Assembly: GCF_000764305.2 (NCBI RefSeq)
Contig: NW_025932772.1
Location: forward strand, 62,001-126,000
Source: Hyalella azteca
Taxonomy: Eukaryota; Arthropoda; Malacostraca; Amphipoda; Hyalellidae
Direction of reading: 5' to 3'
DNA: 64,000 nucleotides
Below are positions 23,918-34,752 of the stretch, piece by piece. A program made the position numbers and the translations under genes. The first letter of the stretch is position 1; each line of letters starts with the position of its first letter. A model generated the notes under the pieces. It made no database searches, was not told the origin of the DNA, and worked only from the letters and a program-made list of their open reading frames with translations.

Positions 23918-24796
23918 GACAAAATACTACTCTATCAATTATCAGATGGGTGGCCTGGACATGCATGGCCATCTTCCAAGCGGCTTTAGTTTAATACCTC
24001 GACGACTTCAAAGGCCCCACCAAATATGGATCTGAAAGTTCGATTCCTGCACCAGCATTTCCTAATATTCCTGAGCTGAGATTCTCTGGAGCTTATAGGA
24101 CTGAATTTCCACGTGTAATATCATAGGATAATATGGATAGTTTCATCACTCATTCATCACACTGAGTTACATTGGGTATCCTTGCATACATTTACAGGCT
24201 TCAGCGTTCCAGATTGCGTCTTGTAGGTCTTGAGTTAAGAGGTCTTCAATTATGTTCGAGTTACAACTTCTGAGACTCAGTTAAGACACGATATGCGACT
24301 AAATTATTACTTCCATTACGATGAGCTAAATACTGTTATTATGCACCGAAATTCGATTCAACGTACCCTTTGAACTATCTCCCACTCTTCAGAACGAATT
24401 TCAAGGGTTGGTTTAATAAATTTTAATGACAAGTTATCAAATAAAATTGCCATTAAATAATCAAACACAACAATAATGATACATTTCCATGCTCAAAATA
24501 TGCATTAACTGAGCGATTTGATAAAGAATTTCATAGCAATCGAGTGAACATGAATTTCATGCCAGGCAGAGCAGCAATTCAATTTGTTTATCCTCAGTAT
24601 GATTTTCGAGAAAATGTTTCACAAATTCATGCAACTTTGAATTAAAACAATTCATTGAGGCGAGGCCTTCAATTCATCGACTTCCTGTACTGTTTATTAC
24701 TCGAGGTCAACAAACATGATACTAATAACTCCGATAAAAAAAAACGGCCGTTATCAATGCAGCAGAAACAATTGACGCTTTCAATAGAAGCAGCTA
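23918..24796. other. Intergenic DNA, nothing firm
   Basis: AAGTTCGATTCC near 24035 resembles a Pol III box B, but no matching box A was found. No gene supported. Confidence 0.4.
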
Positions 24797-24873
24797 CCCT
24801 AACAAAATTTAGAGTCGCCCCAGCTTCTGATTTGGATTACCAGAAGCTGGGGCGACTCTAAATTTTGTTAGGG
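24797..24873. repeat. Perfect 33-bp inverted repeat with 11-nt loop
   Basis: Arms 24797-24829 and 24841-24873 are exact reverse complements (left arm begins CCCTAACAAAATTTAGAG, right arm ends CTCTAAATTTTGTTAGGG), separated by ATTTGGATTAC. It could be a recent palindrome, a small-RNA hairpin or a library or assembly fold-back artefact. Confidence 0.95.
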
Positions 24874-25192
24874 AAGATCAAGGGAATTATATCGAGGTTT
24901 GAGCTTGATTAAAAAGAGGTTTTACGGTTGTATTCAACGCTGTATTTTGCAGTTATAGACAAAAGATGTGTAGTTCTGTTGCTACGTACACTATGAACAT
25001 CAAGGCTATCTATTGAGTTCATCGCAATATATGATGAACTAAGGCCTTCATTTGAACTAGATTCTCGATATATTTTATCACGTCAAATAACATTCGTGAA
25101 CGTGAAGTATTAGATCATCCAAGGGAAAACCTTAAAATTGACTGAACCTAAGTTCACATCAATGATGTTGACATTATATTGGCAAAGTTGAA
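24874..25192. other. AT-rich DNA, nothing recognised
   Basis: No supported features. Confidence 0.5.
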
Positions 25193-25335
25193 GAAAATAT
25201 ATAACTCAGTACTCTCTGCAGTGAGTGACAGAGAGCGCATTTTCTCAAAATCGACGAAAACGTGAAGTCACGGACGGACGGACATGGCGAGCACAATAGC
25301 GCCTTTTTTCCATAAATGAGAAAATGCGCTAAAAA
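25193..25335 (-). mobile_element. GCGCATTTTCTC structured element, copy 3
   Basis: A full but short copy in reverse orientation: AATATATAACTCAGTACTC, GCAGTGAGTGACAGAGAGCG, TTTTCTC, a very short GACGGACGGAC run, and ATGAGAAAATGCGCTAAAAA. The short central run makes it the smallest copy in the window. Confidence 0.8.
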
Positions 25336-26568
25336 TGGAAAGGTAAATATTTTGCAAGCTACATTCCACTGAACTCTAATTAAATTATTGTATGGTGAAT
25401 GCGTTAAAATTGATGTAACGTCATGTCGTGCCACGTTAATTCATTTATGGTTCAAAAATACTTTTGACGTTAATTCAGACTCACGATTGACGAGTTTAAG
25501 GTAGCAAAGAACCACTGAATGAACAATAGCACTAACAATAATTATAGTATATAAAGATAAATATCAACCTAGCATTTAAGGCCGTATCATATTCCGTCAC
25601 ATGCCTTCATCATTTTCCATTCAGAATTGCAAACTAAATTGTTTTTTTACATTTCGTATCGTTTTATAATCCTTTATTGAAATTACGAATTTAATCGAGG
25701 CCATGCATGATATGAGGAATAGTTTCAATTTGAGATTAAGAATAGAATTCAATCTGACAGCGAGGCACGTTGCATATATAGAGAGGCCATGGTTCTATTA
25801 ACCGGAAGATCGAGGTTACGTTGTTGATGGCAATCAATGCCATCACGAGAGCGTGATTGGCTTCAATCGAAATGGAGTCGAAGTTTGAGAAAGAGATTCA
25901 TGGTACAAATCAATTCCATTGAATTGCTAGGAATTACCGGATCCTCCGATTGATATCCGAGGATGTCAATCGGATACATCCCGGATATCCTACAGAGCTT
26001 ATGATTTCATTTATATTGTGTCGCGGTTTTTTCTTCTGACTATTTTCTTACAAATATACACTCACTCTTAGAACTATTATAAAATAAAATTTTTATAATT
26101 GACAGTATAAATCAAGTTAACAGCGCACCATCATAGAAGCAAAACTATCCTTTGCCTTTCTCGCAATGAAGTCTGAAATGCGAACCGGACAAATTAATAC
26201 TGTGTTTTACATGCTGGATGTAAGACCAAGCTAAAACATTGTCAATAAATAAGCAACGTTTTCATCATTTAGAGCAAGATCAAGCGCTCATATTGAACTT
26301 AACACTTGACTTCAAATCACAAGGCTTCATACTAACAAGAGATAACATGAATAAAAAAACTGAAAATGACTGACACTGGCCAGGCTTCTGCATAATTGTA
26401 TCGTATTGAGAATAGTGGTTATGAAAAAAAGTTACTCCCACATTAAATTTCCACTGAAATTTGAAAAGAGTTAGCCTTGCAATAGTCGACCATCGCATGG
26501 CCAACTGAGCATGAAGTTTTAATTTGAAAAATGTTTTATGGCTTCGCCCAGACAAGGTCAATGACCCT
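25336..26568. other. Intergenic DNA, nothing recognised
   Basis: A palindrome-like GGATCCTCCGATTGATATCC / GGATGTCAATCGGATACATCC cluster lies near 25940-25990. No gene supported. Confidence 0.4.
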
Positions 26569-28212
26569 AAACATTTTGTGAAATGCAGGATAAAAAAAAA
26601 GCTTCGTTATCCAGCCACACGCACTCAAGCCCATCAAGTTTCAGTTGAAAATTCAATCTTCATATTCATTAATCTAGTAAAAAAAATCAGCTGGCGCACA
26701 GTTTTAACTGACGGCGGAAGCAGAAAAAGACGGAAATTTCCGAAACTGATTGCTGAATTGAAACTTTCTGTGGATTTAGACAAATGTTTTTTTATGTGAA
26801 CATAGGTTTTCGTGGCTACGAAAGCACTTTTTGTGGTTGTTAACATGGGTTTTTCTGGTTATTAACATTAGTTGTTAGTGACGTGATATATATTTTTAGT
26901 TGATATGAACAAAGGTTTATGTGTGTAACCTTGTGTAGTGTATCGGTGATTATTTGGCATTATGCGCATATTTGATTTTTTGGGCTGTGCTTAAATTTTA
27001 AGCGTGTCCTTTCAATCCACCGTACTTGAAACTTCAGCCGTCTACATTAGCCATCTACATTACATTATTACACGCATGTGGAAAACTGGCAAGCTTGGCG
27101 CACAGTACAATTCGCGAAAATTTTTGCTTTCACTCATGGCATGGTAAAGGCGGTATCGTACTTGAATGAAGTGAAAGCACAACTCAAAGCACATAATTTG
27201 CAATGGGCGGTTGTCAAGATCCCAATAGCTTGCTATATTCTGCGCGCAAATGTAGGAGTCAGGCACAGGCTTGGGGCAGCTTTGATAACTTTTGACTCTT
27301 CCTGTCTTCGTGAATTGTTTGTTATATGCATCATGCATGTTATATATAACTGAGCGCATGTTTATAAACGTCCGTTGTAAATAATAACATAGCGGTTTCA
27401 GCGTTTATTAGGCCGTAGGCCTGTCGTCGATTATGATAGCTCTGGCTTGGAATTTGGCAGTAATATTACTCTTGACTTTGATTCGCAGACACGGTACCAC
27501 ACAGACTTCGGAATCAATAAACATAACTTTAAAAAATATTTCGCATAAAATAACCGTAAGATAATAATTTAAAAAATAGATGTTACCAAAATTATTCATC
27601 CCTTTTCATTCTATTCATACGCAGTGAACCCCCATGGAAAAAAATAATTATTTAAACAAAAAGTGTTACAATTAATAAAAAATGCTGTAGAGTGTAGACG
27701 CATTAGACATTAATTTGAAAGAGTCACTGCTCAAATGAATTTTCTTTGCATGAACAGAAGAAAATTATTTCGATCAGTAACTGCGTTATTGATGCAATAA
27801 TTTTTAGTTCTCGATATAAAATTTATGAGTCATTAAATTATTATTAGATGAATTTAGTTTAATTCAGACAATGCTTAGATAATTGGTCAAAAGAAGATAA
27901 GAAACAAAAGCGAATCGTATTTACCCGAACTAAGTGAAGTAAGAAAAGCTCAAAGATTCAAATTAATAAATTGACCCTCAATTTTTAGAATCTTAGTTTA
28001 AAAGATATGTTCAAGCAACAAATGCATTTGCAAATCATGCATGTGGATAGCAAGTTAGCAAGCATATCAGCTTCTTTTCTAATTTAAATTTTGAAAATGA
28101 AATATATTCACTTTAATCAAATAAATATGCATAGATAGACTTAATCGCCATTCATAAAGCACCTATATTAATATTAGACTGAAATACATTCGAAGCTCCG
28201 CATCCTAAATGA
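26569..28212. repeat. Segmental duplication, copy A
   Basis: It aligns, with divergence and small indels, to 28541-30498 in the same orientation. Shared landmarks: ATCCAGCCACACGCACT, CATATTCATTAATCTAGTAA, TTCGTGGCTACGAAAGCA, TTAGTTGATATGAA, GCAATGGGCGG, TAGGCCGTAGG and CTCCGCATCCTAAATGAA. Minus-strand frames starting at 26846 (copy A) and 28839 (copy B) share their first about 20 residues, but neither has a recognised domain. Copy A lacks the SINE found in copy B. Confidence 0.85.
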
Positions 28213-28540
28213 ATACTATATAGAAGCTCAAGTCCGGGACCAATAGCACAGTACATACTAGTAGCGTTTGTAATTTATACGCATCTTTCACTGCATGAAA
28301 ATGTCGAGCCTTCCCTCTGTGTGTCCCACTTAGACAAAGGTTATGAAAAAATTTTGTTTTCTCAGAGACTTGCTGAGAAAATTAAATGCACACTTAGTAA
28401 TCGAAAAAAACTAAAAAAGGCGAAGGTTTTCACATACACTCGAAAAAAATCGTGATGCGTGAAAATCACTCACATTCATTTCAAGCACCATGAGCTCCAG
28501 AAACAAACAAGTAAAAAATATAACTCAGTACTCACTGATA
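28213..28540. other. Spacer with truncated GCGCATTTTCTC element (28512-28537)
   Basis: At 28512-28537 the sequence AAAAAATATAACTCAGTACTCACT matches only the terminal part of the structured element family. It stops exactly where copy B of the segmental duplication begins. Confidence 0.65.
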
Positions 28541-30498
28541 AACATTTAGCGAAACGCAGGATAAAAAAAGCCTCGTTATCCAGCCACACGCACTTAAGCC
28601 AATGAAGCATCAGTTGAATGTTCCATCTTCATATTCATTAATCTAGTAAAAAAGAAGTTGTAGACCGATTCAGGACTTGAGACCGATGCTGGAGCGGCGA
28701 ACAGCACAGTGTTAACTGACGACGGAAGCAGAAAAATACGGAAATTGCTGAAGGGAAATTTTCTGCGGATTTGAACACGTTTTTTGACGTGAACATAGGA
28801 TTTCGTGGCTACGAAAGCATTTTTTGTGGTTGTTAACATGGGTTTTTCAAGTTGTTAACATCAGTTGTTAGTGACGTGAAATATATTTTTAGTTGATATG
28901 AATGTAGTTTTTGGTATGAGACTTTGTGTAGCGTTTCAGTGATTATTTGGCATTATGGGCATATTCGATTTTTTTGGGCTGTGCCTGAGATTTAAAAGTG
29001 TGTTATCAATCCAGCGTACTTGAAACTCCAGCTACCAACATTAGCGTACATTATAACACGCACGTGGGAAAACTGGTGAACTTGGCGCACAGAACAATTC
29101 GTGAAAATTTAGCGTTCACTTTTTAGCGTTTATTTAGCGTTTAGCGTTCACACATTTAGCATGGTAAAGGCGGAATCGTATTTGAATGAAATGGAATTAC
29201 AATGCCAAGCGAATAATTCGCAATGGGCGGCTGTCAAGATTTCAATGTATTTTGCGCGCAAAATTAGTTCTCAGGGAAGCTTTCATTGCTTTTGACTCTT
29301 CACTGTCCTCATGAATTGTTATCTGCATGTTATATATAACTGAGCGCGAGGATTTATAATAATAATAATGATAGCGGTTTCAGCATTTAGTAGGCCGTAG
29401 GACTGTCGCCGATTCCTAACGCCGCAGAACATTCACAGCATTTTGAGGTCTCGAACTCGCAACTCACTGCTACAATTCTGCTGTGCTTAACCGCCCGGCC
29501 TCCTCGCCGATTCTGGCCAGAAACTGGCGCACAGAGCTGGGATCGAACCCGTACCTCTCTGCTCCACTCTCGGTACTCTGAACTTGAACCACTGGACCAG
29601 TGGACCACCCTTCAACGTTTAACCAAAGGGCCACCCTTCGACGTTCAACTACAGTACAGGGCCACCCTTCGACTAAACGTTTATTCTACGGCTTATTACA
29701 GCTAATGAGCATTGCTGCATCTGCACTCAAATACCTCATGGCCTGGAATTTAGCAGAAATATTGTTTTTTATTTTGATTCGTAGACACGGTATCCACGGA
29801 CTTCGGAATAATTAAACATAACTTTTAAAAATATTTAGCGTACAATAACCGTAAGGAAATAATATTTAAAGAAATATATGTCATCAAACTTATTCATCCC
29901 TATATATTCTATTCACCCTTGCTTCACTCCTCATTGACGCAGTGAACTCCCATGGAGAAAAATCATTAAAAAAAGAGAGAATTGTTACAATTAAATAATG
30001 ATGTAGAAGAGTCACGCATTAATTTGAAAGAGTTTCTCCTTCAATAAACTTTCTTCGCTTGAACGGAAAATTTTTTGTTTTCTGTGCAATATTATTTCTA
30101 TCTATAACTGCATTATTGACGCAATATATAATAGTTTTCAGGATAAATTAATTATTGTCATTGAATTGTTAGACGAATTTAGTTTATTCAGATAACGCTT
30201 AGATAATTCGGAAGAAGAAGAAAAGAAATGGAAGTGAATTGTATCTGGCCTAACTAAGTGAAGGAAGAAAATTACCAAGATTCAAATTAATAAAATGGCC
30301 CTCAATTTATAAAATCCTAGTTTACAAGAAAAGTTAAAGCAACGAATGCATATGCATGTCAGCTTCGTTTCTGCTTAAAAATTTGCAAATGGAATTTTAC
30401 TTACTTTAATCAAATAAATATACGTAGAAAGACTTAACCGCCATTCATAAAGCACCTAATAGACTAAAATATATTCCAAGCTCCGCATCCTAAATGAA
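28541..30498. repeat. Segmental duplication, copy B
   Basis: Diverged counterpart of 26569-28212, made longer mainly by the SINE insertion at 29417-29735. It also has a local TTTAGCGTT repetition near 29110-29155 and an extra GATTCAGGACTTGAGACCGA segment near 28668. Confidence 0.85.
29417..29735 (-). mobile_element. tRNA-derived SINE with two tRNA-like modules
   Basis: On the minus strand, module 1 has a box A-like TGGTCCAGTGG (29589-29599) and a consensus box B GGTTCGATCCC (29539-29549). Module 2 follows with AGGCCGGGCGGTTAAG (box A-like, 29486-29501) and AGTTCGAGACC (box B, 29447-29457). Box spacing fits tRNA-like Pol III promoters. Upstream of module 1 the start region is repeated (GAAGGGTGGCCC and GTTGAAGGGTGGTCC). 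The insert is absent at the matching point of segmental copy A (near 27434), so it is a true insertion. The open frames across it are not genes. Confidence 0.75.
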
Positions 30499-30690
30499 AG
30501 ACACACTTTGTTACCTACAACACGAGCAGAGACACACTTTATTACCTAAATCACGAGCAGAGACACACTTTGTTACCTACAACATGAGCAGAGACACACT
30601 TTATTACCTAAATCACGAGCAGAGACACACTTTGTTACCTACAACACGAGTAAAGACACACTTTGTTGCCTAAATCACGAGCAGAGAGCG
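30499..30690. repeat. Minisatellite, about 35-bp unit (GACACACTTTGTTACCTA)
   Basis: About five units alternate between CTTTGTTACCTACAACACGAG and CTTTATTACCTAAATCACGAG forms, each followed by CAGAGACACA. The alternation implies an older two-unit higher-order repeat. Confidence 0.85.
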
Positions 30691-31012
30691 GACGTATCAC
30701 TGATACGACTTTCTCTGCAAGACAAAAATTCGTCAGAAAGACCCACACAGACACCAACAGTGCATCATTATTTGGAAAATGACCCTCTTACTTCAATGAG
30801 TGTGTGCAACCGTTAGAACTGTTCGAGTAACAAAGTGAGTGTAATTAAAGTTCAGTTATTTTCGGTTTCCATGACTGAACGACATAAAAGCAACGGCGTT
30901 GATGTAATTGTTTGAGACGGCCTGGTGAGAGGAAAGCGAGATACTCAGAAGAAGGCACCAGAAAAATTATTACGTTAGTAATCCTCCCGATCGACTGTGT
31001 CGTCTGTGCCAC
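30691..31012. other. Spacer, nothing recognised
   Basis: Unique sequence between two minisatellites. No gene supported. Confidence 0.4.
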
Positions 31013-31157
31013 TCGCCTGGTACGGAAGCCACCCTCTCGCCTGCACAACTCGCCTGGTGCCGAAGCCACCCTCTCGCCTGCACAACTCGCCTGGTGCGGA
31101 AGCCACCCTCTCGCCTGCACAACTCGCCTGGTACGGAAGCCACCCTCTCGCCAGCAC
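31013..31157. repeat. GC-rich minisatellite, 38-bp unit, ending at an N
   Basis: About four units of ACTCGCCTGGT(A/G)C(G/C)GAAGCC plus ACCCTCTCGCCTGCACA. The array stops at an ambiguous base at 31158, so its true length is unknown. Frames on both strands are open only because of the repeat. Confidence 0.85.
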
Positions 31158-31158
31158 N

Positions 31159-32235
31159 TCATACAATAGATCATATACAATACAGTCCACTAACCGTGTT
31201 ATCTACGTATGCATTTATGAGTGAACCATCAATCAAATACAATCACAGACTGCAGTCCAAAGTGAGAAAATTGTATAAAAAATATTTCAAACAGTGTAGG
31301 TGCAATGGCGGAATTCATTGAATCTTGAAGAAACTAATTGTTAACTAACTAATAAACTTGAAAACTAATTTAAGGACGAGGTATGTATAGCTGCTAAATT
31401 GAGCGCCAATTTGAGATCTTGGAGCACCGACATGCATTCGTTGAGATTAGATGAACGATAAACTTGAAGAATCTATATACATTATCTAGACTTACTCTTG
31501 ATGGAATCACCAAACGACTGATTCGCATCTAAGTCACATATAATATTTTTAGACCATCTAAATTAAAACGTTCTACTTTACAGTAGATTTCCCTATTTCT
31601 TTAATATTACTCAAATAAGTAAATTAGTATGGAAAGAATACGTGTTAACAAATCTGAAGAGAACATCCGAAGCCCACTAACCAGAAGCTGGTGAAAGCAG
31701 AAAAGCGATAGAATAAAGTATATGTATAGATATATCATAAAGTATAAAGAATAAAGAAAAGCGATAGAATAATGAAGATGCAATCACGCATAATATGAAA
31801 ATCAGTGAAACGGCAACTTCAAGTTTCGTGAAAATCAGTGAAACGGCAACTTCAAGTTTCGTACTGCAATAAGACCGAGAAGTCCGTCAGTTTGACGACG
31901 ATGTCTTCGCACGACTCGCTTATAATCATCGATATTAGTGATTATCAGCTCCTCGACTCGCTTATAATCATCGATATTAGTGATTATCAGCTCCTGTGCG
32001 AGTAGATTTAGGTAGAAATTAGTGGTTATCAGCTACAGTGCGAGTAGATTTAAGTCAATGTTAGTGTCGCACAATTGTCGGATCATTTACAACAAAAATC
32101 ATACAATTGAACAAAGTAATTTCTAAATTTGTTTGTATGATAGTGAGAACTAGGATTAATTACGTTCGCGCCTCTGTTGTCTCGTAGTGGTAGAAATATA
32201 TTACAGTGCAGCCTAATTTATCGCGCTGAATAGTA
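31159..32235. other. AT-rich DNA with two small tandem duplications
   Basis: At 31796-31862 GAAAATCAGTGAAACGGCAA plus CTTCAAGTTTCGT is present twice. At 31907-32045 CTCGCTTATAATCATCGATA plus TTAGTGATTATCAGCTCC is present twice with a partial third unit. No gene supported. Confidence 0.6.
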
Positions 32236-32847
32236 CAGTGTGATTCACGGAAAATTCTTGATCTGAAAACTCCTTAAAAAAGCATTGTAAAGATATCATT
32301 ACAATATAAATTTTATTGAAATAGACAGTACCCTGGTTTTTGTATTAATAAATTTTAAAGATGACATCTGACAAATGACAGCCCTCATTGTCAATGCATT
32401 CAGTTAGTCGATTTTTTAAGTTCCGTTCAACTCTCTGAAGCATATATTGACGGGTATGTTGGCGATGACTTGGCTCATGTTGTACTTCAAATGAGGTAGG
32501 GTGCTTGGACAGTCATTGTATACAATTGATTTAAGATTGCCCCATAAAAAATCAAACGGAGCAAAATTGGGCACCAGGCCTGCCAGAGAAGATCACATCT
32601 CAAGGAGATGAGTCGCTCTGCAACAGATTGTCTCAGACGGACACGACTCTGCAAAACGGCCATTAGAAAATTACACAACGACAGCAAACGCATGCTGCTC
32701 ACTTGTCCAGTGCATAATATCAACTGACAAAACGTGAAATAAAATTCCGTGACATTGCCTTTCAAATGAGAGACTGTTTGCTTTTTTCCTACAACATCTG
32801 GATGTTTGGCGTGAAATACAAAACAGGAACTTTCCGTGAATCACATG
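32236..32847 (-). mobile_element. Internally deleted Tc1/mariner-type transposon, 612 bp, TA target duplication
   Basis: The left terminal repeat CAGTGTGATTCACGGAAA is mirrored at the right (reverse complement CATGTGATTCACGGAAAG). TA flanks both ends (32234-32235 and 32848-32849), the target duplication of the Tc1/mariner superfamily. Inside, on the minus strand, are both ends of a transposase with the catalytic middle missing. Mobilisation would need transposase from elsewhere. Confidence 0.8.
32416..32715 (-). pseudogene. Transposase remnant (Tc1/mariner-type), internal deletion
   Basis: From an ATG at 32715 the frame reads MHWTSEQHAFAVVV and then hits a stop. This resembles the start of mariner-like transposases (MxWTxEQRxF), where the N-terminal helix-turn-helix binds the terminal repeats. 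After about 30 codons and another stop it joins FAPFDFLWGNLKSIVYND, the C-terminal signature usually seen as TPxDFFLWGxLKxxVY, and ends at a TAA at 32416-32418. The usual DDE catalytic core, several hundred nucleotides, is absent. The gene is dead. Family name within the superfamily is inferred. Confidence 0.75.
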
Positions 32848-33857
32848 TATAAGATAAATAGTAAAATAGAGTTAACGTCGCACTACAAAAGAACCATGGT
32901 AAGAATACATCTAGTTTGTGTTAATCGTGATAGGAATGCGAATAAAAACCTCAAATTAAATTTTATCAGCAAAACGTATATGGGGAAGAATAAAACACAG
33001 ACATACAATGGTGTGCAAAAAATTACGATGTGACGTAAAACTTGTTACACATTTTTCCGATTCTATGAGAAGTAAGGAGAGCATGCATCATAAGAACCAA
33101 TGCCCAGCGGCATAGAAACTTGTTTTGGCATCATCGGGTAATTAAGGAAGATCAAAATAATTAGAAAAGATGGACGGGGTTATTAGGTTAGACAAGCAGC
33201 AAGATTCGGAAAATTCGATCGATAGATTCAAGATTACACTGCCGCACGAACCATATAAGCTAAAACCGCAGGTGGGCAAAGTCATAAAAAAATTCAGTTG
33301 TGCCAGCCAAATTTTTATACAAGTGCATTATTCGTAGCATGTAACCTTCTTAAATGCTTATTCTATCTTATAACGTTAATAAATAAGCGTACAGCTACCA
33401 AATGAAAAAAATGTTTAGTATACTTGAATGAGAACTTAGTTTTAGGTTAGATTAAATTATATAGTTTCTGCTAATGTTTCGCTTTGTTCAGCTTTTCACT
33501 GCATTAAAAACAGCCACGGAAAAAGATTCTTGCCTTTTCCCACCAATTGTAATTCTTGCAGTCGCGAAGTTTAAAATAAAATGTGCATCATGTACTAAGC
33601 CGCTTGGCGTTCAATAATTTGCCTGGCTAAACTAAAATTTTTAATAACTTAACCCATGCATTTAGTCTAAATATTTTCCGGGCTGAAAAAGGCTTGCCTA
33701 GCAAGGAAAAATATTGCCTTCTAGCAATGATAAGGTCTGTCCTAAATCAGGGGTAGGTGCATTTATATTTCAGCTTGTACAACAAACAAAAATCCCATCT
33801 AGTTAAATGGAAGAAGTATATCGAATCAGAAACCTATTTGCCGTTTATATGGTACTC
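32848..33857. other. AT-rich DNA, nothing recognised
   Basis: No supported gene or repeat. The frame at 32836-33033 overlaps the transposon end and is not credible. Confidence 0.5.
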
Positions 33858-34410
33858 CTGAAGAACTGATTCGATGTAGGCTTGATTTGCAGAGTTTAGA
33901 CTTACGGCTATTCCGTGAGCAAAAAATTAGGGAAGTATTTTAAAAAATGTAATTAATGTAAGGTAAAATTTTGGCGTCTATAGTTTCTTAATTTAAAAAA
34001 ACTCATCCATTTCCGCAATCCCACTTATATCTCGATCAATCCCACTAAACAGTCCTCCAAAATAAATATGAAAGCAAAACAAGTAGAGCTGAAATATGTT
34101 CTTCCTAAATAGAAGAAGGTAGCAATAGTTTACCCCNCTGAAGAACTGATTCGATGTAGGCTTGATTTGCAGAGTTTAGGCTTACGGCTATTCCGTGAGA
34201 AAAAATTAGGTAAGTATTAAAAAAATTAATTAATGTAAGGTCAAATTTTGGCGTCTCTAGTTTCTTAATTAAAAATACTCAACCATTTCTGCAATCCCAC
34301 TTATATATCGATCAATCCCACTAAACAATCCTCCGAAATAGATATGAAAGCAAAACAAGTGGACCTGAAATATGTTCTTCCTAAATAGAAGAAGGTAGTA
34401 ATAGTTTCCC
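33858..34410. repeat. Tandem duplication of about 280 bp joined at an N
   Basis: Copy 1 (33858-34136) and copy 2 (34138-34410) both start CTGAAGAACTGATTCGATG and share TTACGGCTATTCCGTGAG and ATATGTTCTTCCTAAATAGA. They are separated by one N at 34137. Few differences separate them, so this may be a real duplication or two haplotypes placed in series. Confidence 0.85.
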
Positions 34411-34612
34411 TCCTCGTAGACCTGAAATATTTTCTGCCTAAATAGAAGAAGGCAGCAGTAGTTTACCCCGTCGTTGGTCTGGCCATCGAAGACCTAGCGA
34501 CGCAAAACAAGTAGAGCAGAAATATGAAGCAGAAGATAGCAATAGTTTACCCCTTCGTAGAGCTGAAATATGTTCAGCCTAAATAGAATAGAAGAAGGCA
34601 GCAATAGTTTAC
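34411..34612. repeat. Exon-tail and intron-start repeats beside the GAF exon
   Basis: Units built on CTGAAATATGTTC, CCTAAATAGAAGAAGG and GCAATAGTTTACCCC recur about four times. The unit at 34461-34502 also carries a second copy of the last about 38 bp of the neighbouring exon together with its donor (plus strand GTTTACCCCGTCGTTGGTCT). It diverges after GGCCATCGAAGAC. Confidence 0.8.
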
Positions 34613-34752
34613 CCCGTCGTTGGTCTGGCCATCGAAGACTTTAGCGACGAGTTGCTTCTTGTCCTGGTCGAGGAGGAAGAGCGAGCAGCGCTCGGCGTCG
34701 GTCAGAGAACGCGCCTCCGACATGATCTCCTGCAGCAGTGACGTCACATCCT
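34613..34752 (-). CDS. Exon of a cyclic-nucleotide phosphodiesterase: start of a GAF domain (PDE2-like)
   Basis: Minus strand, 140 nt between an acceptor (CCCTGTCGTGCAG) and a donor (GGG|GTAAAC): two nucleotides completing a codon, then 46 open codons. The peptide begins [10 protein letters not shown] and contains [10 protein letters not shown] and LVAKVFDG. These match, as recalled, the first helix and first strands of phosphodiesterase GAF domains, closest to the second GAF of PDE2A ([25 protein letters not shown]). In that family the GAF domains bind cyclic nucleotide and regulate a C-terminal HD-type catalytic domain. GC content is about 58%, far above the flanks. The rest of the gene was not found. 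The exon sits between an N at 34137 and an adapter artefact at 35021, so its linkage is uncertain. Confidence 0.8.

Noticed and set aside
23941..24060. tRNA or SINE suggested by AAGTTCGATTCC
   Set aside because: No acceptable A box, stems or flanking target duplication could be found.
24655..24861. Plus-strand 68-codon frame
   Set aside because: Its last third lies in the perfect hairpin, with no homology recognised.
29387..29815. Frames on both strands at the SINE
   Set aside because: They are translations of tRNA-derived repeat sequence.
30845..31321. Overlapping frames on both strands around the GC-rich 38-bp array
   Set aside because: They come from a minisatellite and run across an ambiguous base.
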